IMG/VR virus record: IMGVR_UViG_3300030389_002371
Coordinates: 1 to 28,715 of that record
DNA length: 28,715 nucleotides
Direction: 5' to 3' (one strand)
Origin: a virus
Part shown: one piece after another, positions 28,100-28,715 of the stretch
Layout: the number at the start of each line of letters is the position of its first letter
Numbering within the stretch: the stretch's first letter is position 1
Notes under the pieces: generated by a model
What the model saw: the letters and a program-made list of their open reading frames with translations, nothing else
The model's database searches: none
Told to the model about the DNA's origin: nothing
Translations under genes and position numbers: made by a program

Positions 28100-28715
28100 G
28101 TATTCTTGAAACAGTTAAAAAAGGTCATGTATTATTTGGCGATGGCCTATTTGATATACCTTCTACAAAGGCAGTACAAGATAGAATTACATCCAATCTA
28201 CTACCGCATCAAGAAAAGTTTTGCGCAGATACAAAACATAGAAAATTAGCCCTAGTCTGTGGCTTTGGTGCTGGTAAAACATATGCACTTGTAAGTAAAT
28301 CAATACTGTTGGCATCTATGAATGTTGGTCATATCTCAGCAATCTTTGAACCAACTGCACCAATGCTTCGGGATATTTTAATGAGAACAATGAACGACTT
28401 GCTTGATGAATGGCAGATTCCATATACATTCAGAGCTAGTCCGTTGCCCGAATACCAACTCCAGTTTAAAGAAGGTGTACACACTATCTTGCTAAGAACT
28501 ATCTTGACCTACCAAAGACTGCGTGGTCAAAACTTATGTGCTGTCGGTTTTGATGAGGCAGATACTGTTGCAAAACGGGATGCCGAACAAGCAATGAACA
28601 TGGCACTTGCTAGACTGCGGTCAGGTAATGTTCAACAGTTCTACGCAACTACAACACCCGAAGGTCATTCATGGGCGTTTGATACTTTTGAAAAAAACGC
28701 CAAAGAAGATACTAG
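28096..28715 (+). CDS. terL: terminase large subunit, N-terminal ATPase part (cut by window)
   Basis: Open from ATG 28096 to the window end, at least 206 codons. Walker A is CGFGAGKTYAL (about 55-65), Walker B is LCAVGFDEADTV with Asp153-Glu154, and a coupling-motif region FYATTTPEGHSW lies at about 185-196. The pattern HQEKFCADTKHRKLALVCGF is typical of phage terminase ATPases. The nuclease domain should lie beyond the window. It powers DNA translocation and cuts concatemers. Start overlaps the terS stop (ATGA). Confidence 0.93.
   Translation, partial: MSILETVKKGHVLFGDGLFDIPSTKAVQDRITSNLLPHQEKFCADTKHRKLALVCGFGAGKTYALVSKSILLASMNVGHISAIFEPTAPMLRDILMRTMNDLLDEWQIPYTFRASPLPEYQLQFKEGVHTILLRTILTYQRLRGQNLCAVGFDEADTVAKRDAEQAMNMALARLRSGNVQQFYATTTPEGHSWAFDTFEKNAKEDT

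Overview
The window is most of the genome of a tailed double-stranded DNA phage with a lambda-like, long non-contractile tail (siphovirus). The DNA is AT-rich, genes are packed with 1-11 bp overlaps, many starts read ATGGC after a T- or A-rich leader with no clear Shine-Dalgarno, and several accessory proteins look like ones carried by marine cyanophages. A marine cyanobacterial (Synechococcus/Prochlorococcus-type) host is my best guess, by inference only. There is no integrase, repressor, tRNA, CRISPR array, polymerase or recognisable endolysin. The terminase genes sit at the right end and the neck and tail genes at the left end, so the window is cut from a circular or permuted map whose missing piece should hold the rest of terL, portal, protease and most of the capsid gene.

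Layout. (1) 1-12.9 kb, + strand, structural: end of a head gene, small head protein, head-tail joining proteins, tail terminator, tail tube, tail assembly chaperone with a -1 frameshift (AAAAAAC), tape measure, lambda M, L, K, I and J homologues, a tail fibre with an S74 self-cleaving chaperone, and small accessory proteins. (2) 12.9-15.7 kb: two small + strand membrane-associated proteins face a leftward set encoding a holin-like membrane protein and three exported proteins. (3) 15.7-16.2 kb: two small + strand genes. (4) 16.2-21.9 kb, leftward early region: about 18 short genes including a RecE-like exonuclease plus ERF annealing protein, an HTH protein, a DUF2958 protein and a small cytosine-methyltransferase-like protein. 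Six of these genes are 39-59 codons long. A near-consensus sigma70 promoter lies at 20528-20556. (5) 22.0-22.8 kb: a DUF3085-like gene and a small gene, a bidirectional terminator, and a GC-rich cloverleaf-like element. (6) 22.8-24.8 kb: RusA resolvase, divergent from an HTH replication-type protein, followed by small genes. (7) 24.8-27.8 kb: a tight cassette of ParB-like protein, asparagine-synthetase-like PP-loop enzyme, complete C5-cytosine methyltransferase and CmoA-like SAM enzyme, running directly into terS and terL.

Most notable is the cassette in (7). The cytosine methyltransferase has Arg instead of the near-invariant Asn of motif X (GRAVPP for GNAVPP). A basic residue at that position is what lets an engineered C5-methyltransferase use carboxy-SAM. 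CmoA makes carboxy-SAM, and asparagine synthetase turns carboxylates into amides. Together they suggest a DNA hypermodification route: cytosine to 5-carboxymethylcytosine to its amide, made just before packaging. This is inference. One caution is that the CmoA-like protein does not clearly keep the CmoA residues thought to handle the carboxyl group.
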